From CAZDRB01 sp964507925 (GTDB lineage Bacteria; Patescibacteriota; Microgenomatia; UBA1400; UBA12108), in the NCBI GenBank assembly GCA_964507925.1, contig CAZDRB010000007.1:1-23815 (forward strand): DNA of 23,815 nucleotides, in the 5' to 3' direction. Made by a program: the position numbers and the translations under genes. A model generated the notes under the pieces. The model did no database searches, was not told where the DNA came from, and saw only the letters and a program-made list of their open reading frames with translations. Of the stretch, positions 20,881 through 23,815 are shown one piece after another; position 1 is the first letter of the stretch, and every line of letters starts with the position of its first letter.

Positions 20881-21977
20881 AGAGATTTAATTAGATTCAA
20901 TATTTTATTGTTCATTATATTCTCACTAAAATTTTCTCTGAGATAATTGCTGTTGTAGCGAGCAATTCTGTCGATTGTTTTAGGGCTATTTAACAGTCGT
21001 TCGATTTTCTCTGCCCAGATTCGTGGGTTAAGGCTAGGTAATAAGTATCCGTTTTTATTACTCATAATTTCTGAATAGCCGCCGCCGTACTTATATGCAA
21101 TAACAGGCAGGCCGCAGGACATGGCCTCTTCAATAACAATACCAAATGGCTCCGAAACTGGACTGTATAAAAACATTTTTGATTTGTTGTATTCATGCAC
21201 CAGACTCCTCTTGCTTAGATTAAGTTTTACCTTTAGAGTAACCTCTAAATCAGTGGCTAGTCTTCTAATTTTTTTTAGATATTCACCGTCAAGGCCGTTT
21301 CCAACGATAACTAAGTCTGGTCTTTGGTTTTTCTTCACAAGTGAGACTGATTGGATCAATAATTCATAGCCTTTTAACTTATTGATTGCACCAACGCTAA
21401 TTACTTGATTCTTTTTTACCTTTCTTGGCATGTACGAAAATACATCTGTGTTTATTCCTGGGTACAATACCTTACAATCGCTGATCTTGTAATACTTTTC
21501 TATATTGGACTTAGAGAATTTTGAATTTACTACGACGGTTAAGTTTTTAGCTCGTAAATTCTGTTTATCGATTATTTTTACTGGCAACCTAATAGCGTTT
21601 ATTATTTTTTCTCTAAATGACTGTATTTTCAAGAATTCTTTATCGTAGTACTCTCTCATTCCTTCATGACAAAAATATATTTTTCTTAATTTTGAATATC
21701 TTAGTAGGTGAGGTGACTTTGTTATCCAACTATGATGACAAATTAATAGGTCGTTATCACTGTCTATCTCTGATGCCAATTTTTTATGTAGAGATGGAAG
21801 TATGAATACAGCTGTGGATATGTATGCTATAAGGTTTCCGGGGCGGATATCATTATCTGTAATTTTTTTAAGTACAAACTTTGAACTCAAATATTTCGTG
21901 ATTACTTTTGCCATTTCAGATGCACCGCCACTCGGCAAATTTGAATATATGGCTATATTTTTTTTATCTATTGACAT
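20877..21977 (-). CDS. Glycosyltransferase family 4, AT-rich
   Basis: GT4 glycosyltransferase of 366 residues. N-terminal acceptor domain starts N-I-A-I-Y-S-N-L-P-S-G-G-A-S; the donor domain carries V-L-Y-P-G-I-N-T-D-V-F (170-180), S-V-G-A-I-N-K-L-K-G-Y (194-204), and the E-x7-E pair E276-P-F-G-I-V-I-E-E284 with A-M-S-C-G-L-P-V. Lysine-, isoleucine- and asparagine-rich codon use goes with very low G+C: in 20881-20940 12 of 60 bases are G/C, against 29 of 60 in the adjacent 20821-20880 of the next gene. That edge coincides with the gene junction and suggests a recent import. It precedes the other GT4 with an ATGA overlap, so they probably act in one pathway. Start at 21977 has no Shine-Dalgarno. 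Confidence 0.86.
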   Translation of the reverse strand: MSIDKKNIAIYSNLPSGGASEMAKVITKYLSSKFVLKKITDNDIRPGNLIAYISTAVFILPSLHKKLASEIDSDNDLLICHHSWITKSPHLLRYSKLRKIYFCHEGMREYYDKEFLKIQSFREKIINAIRLPVKIIDKQNLRAKNLTVVVNSKFSKSNIEKYYKISDCKVLYPGINTDVFSYMPRKVKKNQVISVGAINKLKGYELLIQSVSLVKKNQRPDLVIVGNGLDGEYLKKIRRLATDLEVTLKVKLNLSKRSLVHEYNKSKMFLYSPVSEPFGIVIEEAMSCGLPVIAYKYGGGYSEIMSNKNGYLLPSLNPRIWAEKIERLLNSPKTIDRIARYNSNYLRENFSENIMNNKILNLIKSL

Positions 21978-21995
21978 GGTGTTTATTATTTGAGT

Positions 21996-22001
21996 TACTA
22001 T
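21996..22001 (+). promoter_or_regulatory. Weak -10 for the secreted protease gene
   Basis: TACTAT (21996-22001) ends 5 bases before the ATG at 22007; a TTGACA at 21971-21976 lies 19 bases upstream. The overlapping TATACT is too close to the ATG. Low confidence. Confidence 0.3.
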
Positions 22002-22006
22002 ACTTA

Positions 22007-23785
22007 ATGTTTAGAATTCCTGCCCGAATTCTTTTTATTCTGTTTGTTTTTTCTATTGTTTTCTTATTTTACACTCCTGGAGATGCAAGCGCTTACTTTA
22101 TCGAGGAATTTAATAATGGATACTCTAACCCTGATGTATGGGAAGTTAACAACTCTGGTGGTATTAGTTTTTCTAACTCTGAGATATCTTTAAGTCATTT
22201 CGATCCCTATAAGTTTCCCTATGTAAGATCAATTGTTCCTATCGTTACGCCTCAAGACGACTTAATTAAATTACGATTTCGCTACACGAACTCAGGAGGA
22301 AATTTTGGGAATGGAATAGCTATAACTGATTTCGCTCCTCCCTTGAATACAATAATGTCGTATCCTGCTGCGTTTTCTCAATACACAATTTTCTATATCT
22401 GGCATTCTCCTGGAAATCCGTATTTTCATATAGTTACTTTTTTGTGTGAACAGGATGATCTGTCATGCATAGAAGGCACTCCACGAGTAATTCATCAATC
22501 AACCTCAGCAGATTTGAACTATCATGATGTTAGTATTTATATGAGCGACAACTCGTATGAGTTTCTTTTGGATGGTTCTTCAATATTTACCTCTAGGCCC
22601 TCATTGAGACAGGCTTTAAATATTTGGTATGGTCACCCTCAAACTACTGGAACTTCTGGCCAATGGGCCTCCTTTGTGATTGATTACATAGAGGTTGGAC
22701 ATCCCCCGCCGGTGGCAACATTTCCCTACTTTTCTCAAAAAGATCCACTGTGGGCGAGTGAGGAGTATGATAGTGCAACTAGATGGGCGGATATCGGTAA
22801 GTATGGCATAGATCGCTGGGGCTGCACCCCAACTTCTGTCGCGATGATACTAGACCATTATGATGTAAACATGCCGGACGGCTCCGCCCCTAATCCTAGT
22901 CGAGTTAACTCTTGGCTCAAATCCCAGCCAGACGGCTACATTGGGCCCGGACTGCTTAACTGGATAGCGATCACTAGACTTGCAAGGGATAGCTATAAGG
23001 CCGGACACTCTAGTACCAAGCTCGAGTACTCGAGATCAAAGAGCGCAGCGAGCGTTACCTATCCATCGATTCTCGGACTACCGGGACATTTTCTAGTCGC
23101 ACACGCAGAAGATGGTGATGACTGGCTAATTAATGATCCAAATGACGCGCTGAGAACAGAGTTGTCAAAATCAAGTAGCCTAGTTAGTGTAAATCGTTTT
23201 ACTCCTTCTCTTACAGATCTCTCTTACATGATGTTTGTGAGCAGCGGTGATCAAGATATGAGCTTAACAGACGAGAATGGGAATCCAATTTCCCTAGACT
23301 GGAGTGAAGAATATCTGCAGGATGCCGTTGAAGGTCACCCCGGCTCGAGCATCAAAACAGCGCTTGTCGCCAAGCCAAGTACGGGCAAGTATATTCTTAC
23401 AGTCAAAGATCAGGACTCTCAGCAAGAAATAGATGGGTACTTTTATGACGACAAAGGAAATGTTTCAGAGCAAAAATTTGTAGTGCCAGCGGGTCTTGAA
23501 GCCGACTTTGAGATTAACTATGCCTCGGTGTCGGGAATCACAACAGAAGTAGGTCTCGATCACTCTGAGTTTATAAGTTTTCTCGAATCCCAGAGAGTTA
23601 AAAAAACCAAGACCTACGCTGTTTATAGATCAATTATTAACCAGTTCAATCGTCTGGTTAAAAAGGATAAACCATTTAAGTCACTGATTAGATATATAGA
23701 GCGTCGTACGCCTAAAATAATCACCGTCGAAAACAAGGAATATATTCTTAGTTACCTGAGCTTAGTAGATGCCAACCGCCCCTAA
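22007..23785 (+). CDS. Secreted protein: lectin-like N-domain plus C39-type papain-like protease
   Basis: Predicted secreted protein of 592 residues. A signal peptide (basic start, hydrophobic core to about 22, A-S-A cut near 27-29) is followed by a beta-sandwich, probably a concanavalin-like/LamG-type domain (about 30-230: Y-F-I-E-E-F-N-N-G start, H-D-V-S-I-Y-M-S and I-W-Y-G-H late strands). Then a C39_2-type cysteine protease domain: W-G-C273-T-P-T-S-V-A-M-I, P-G-H361-F-L-V-A-H, and I-N-D377-P, the expected Cys-His-Asp set. After about 400 come an Ig-like segment and a helical tail. The start at 22007 is chosen because it opens the signal peptide. G+C rises near codon 230, right at the domain linker. 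It may cleave peptidoglycan peptides or surface proteins; no bacteriocin transporter is fused. Confidence 0.82.
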   Translation: MFRIPARILFILFVFSIVFLFYTPGDASAYFIEEFNNGYSNPDVWEVNNSGGISFSNSEISLSHFDPYKFPYVRSIVPIVTPQDDLIKLRFRYTNSGGNFGNGIAITDFAPPLNTIMSYPAAFSQYTIFYIWHSPGNPYFHIVTFLCEQDDLSCIEGTPRVIHQSTSADLNYHDVSIYMSDNSYEFLLDGSSIFTSRPSLRQALNIWYGHPQTTGTSGQWASFVIDYIEVGHPPPVATFPYFSQKDPLWASEEYDSATRWADIGKYGIDRWGCTPTSVAMILDHYDVNMPDGSAPNPSRVNSWLKSQPDGYIGPGLLNWIAITRLARDSYKAGHSSTKLEYSRSKSAASVTYPSILGLPGHFLVAHAEDGDDWLINDPNDALRTELSKSSSLVSVNRFTPSLTDLSYMMFVSSGDQDMSLTDENGNPISLDWSEEYLQDAVEGHPGSSIKTALVAKPSTGKYILTVKDQDSQQEIDGYFYDDKGNVSEQKFVVPAGLEADFEINYASVSGITTEVGLDHSEFISFLESQRVKKTKTYAVYRSIINQFNRLVKKDKPFKSLIRYIERRTPKIITVENKEYILSYLSLVDANRP

Positions 23786-23815
23786 AAAGTTGGATAGTGT
23801 AGTTGATTGCCTGAG

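Noticed and set aside
1..23815. CRISPR array, insertion sequence or prophage
   Set aside because: No regularly spaced repeats, transposase, terminal inverted repeats, integrase or phage structural genes were seen on either strand.
1..23815. Alternative genetic code with UGA as glycine
   Set aside because: UGA closes many genes at family-typical lengths, including the ATGA overlaps at 7205, 8680, 15720, 16502, 18076 and 20878.

Overview
The window looks like a compact chromosomal stretch from an uncultivated bacterium, most plausibly of the Candidate Phyla Radiation (Patescibacteria). That placement is inference. It rests on very short intergenic gaps, many ATGA start/stop overlaps, convergent genes sharing their 3' ends, a gene mix often seen in such genomes (gatC, lemA-htpX, LysM anchor protein, O-antigen-ligase-like protein, several glycosyltransferases) and no ribosomal marker to settle it. 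UGA is used repeatedly as a stop codon, including in the ATGA overlaps, so the UGA=Gly code of Gracilibacteria/Absconditabacteria does not apply.

Layout. 1-1856 (minus): start of an unidentified gene, gatC, then htpX and lemA. 1945-2018: tRNA-Asp(GUC). 2052-3143: a small orphan and a promoter-driven double-LysM protein. 3127-4536: pyruvate kinase. 4563-4633: tRNA-Gly(CCC), then a 64-residue orphan. 5002-6689 (minus): an AT-rich membrane orphan and an MFS transporter. 6735-10044 (plus): five tightly packed genes (HAD-like, VOC-fold, FMN reductase, RibD_C/DHFR-like, FolC). 10002-12213: an Elp3 radical-SAM/acetyltransferase and a Trm9-like methyltransferase, head to head. 12257-13266 (minus): a DUF1704 zinc-peptidase homologue starting 4 nt after tRNA-Thr(CGU). 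13302-14012: a membrane-anchored Ig-like protein. 14050-19235 (minus): a six-gene run, in transcription order sugar-dehydrogenase-like beta-propeller, DUF2130, GNAT, GT2, an N-terminally short glycosyltransferase and an O-antigen-ligase-like membrane protein. 19290-23785: an orphan, two GT4 glycosyltransferases and a secreted C39-type papain-like protease.

The most interesting system is the Elp3/Trm9-like pair. In eukaryotes Elp3 builds the cm5 group on wobble uridine 34 of tRNA and Trm9/ALKBH8 methylates it to mcm5U. Here the two candidate enzymes are neighbours in a bacterium, and their genes overlap by 11 bp through a palindrome (ATGTCtGACAT) that gives both proteins the N-terminus M-S-D-I. 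The predicted promoter of each lies in the coding sequence of the other.

A second recurring signal is the promoter layout. At least eight starts have a -10-like hexamer (often TGC-TAnnnT) ending only 6-10 nt before the ATG and no Shine-Dalgarno, which predicts leaderless mRNAs. Other genes (lemA, the LysM gene, the 127-residue orphan, the Trm9-like gene) have good Shine-Dalgarno sites, so both initiation modes seem to coexist. All three tRNA genes sit next to divergent promoters.

Base composition is mosaic. The second GT4 gene and the first ~230 codons of the secreted protease gene are clearly AT-rich. The shift back to normal composition falls exactly in the linker before the protease domain, which suggests recombination within a cell-surface locus.
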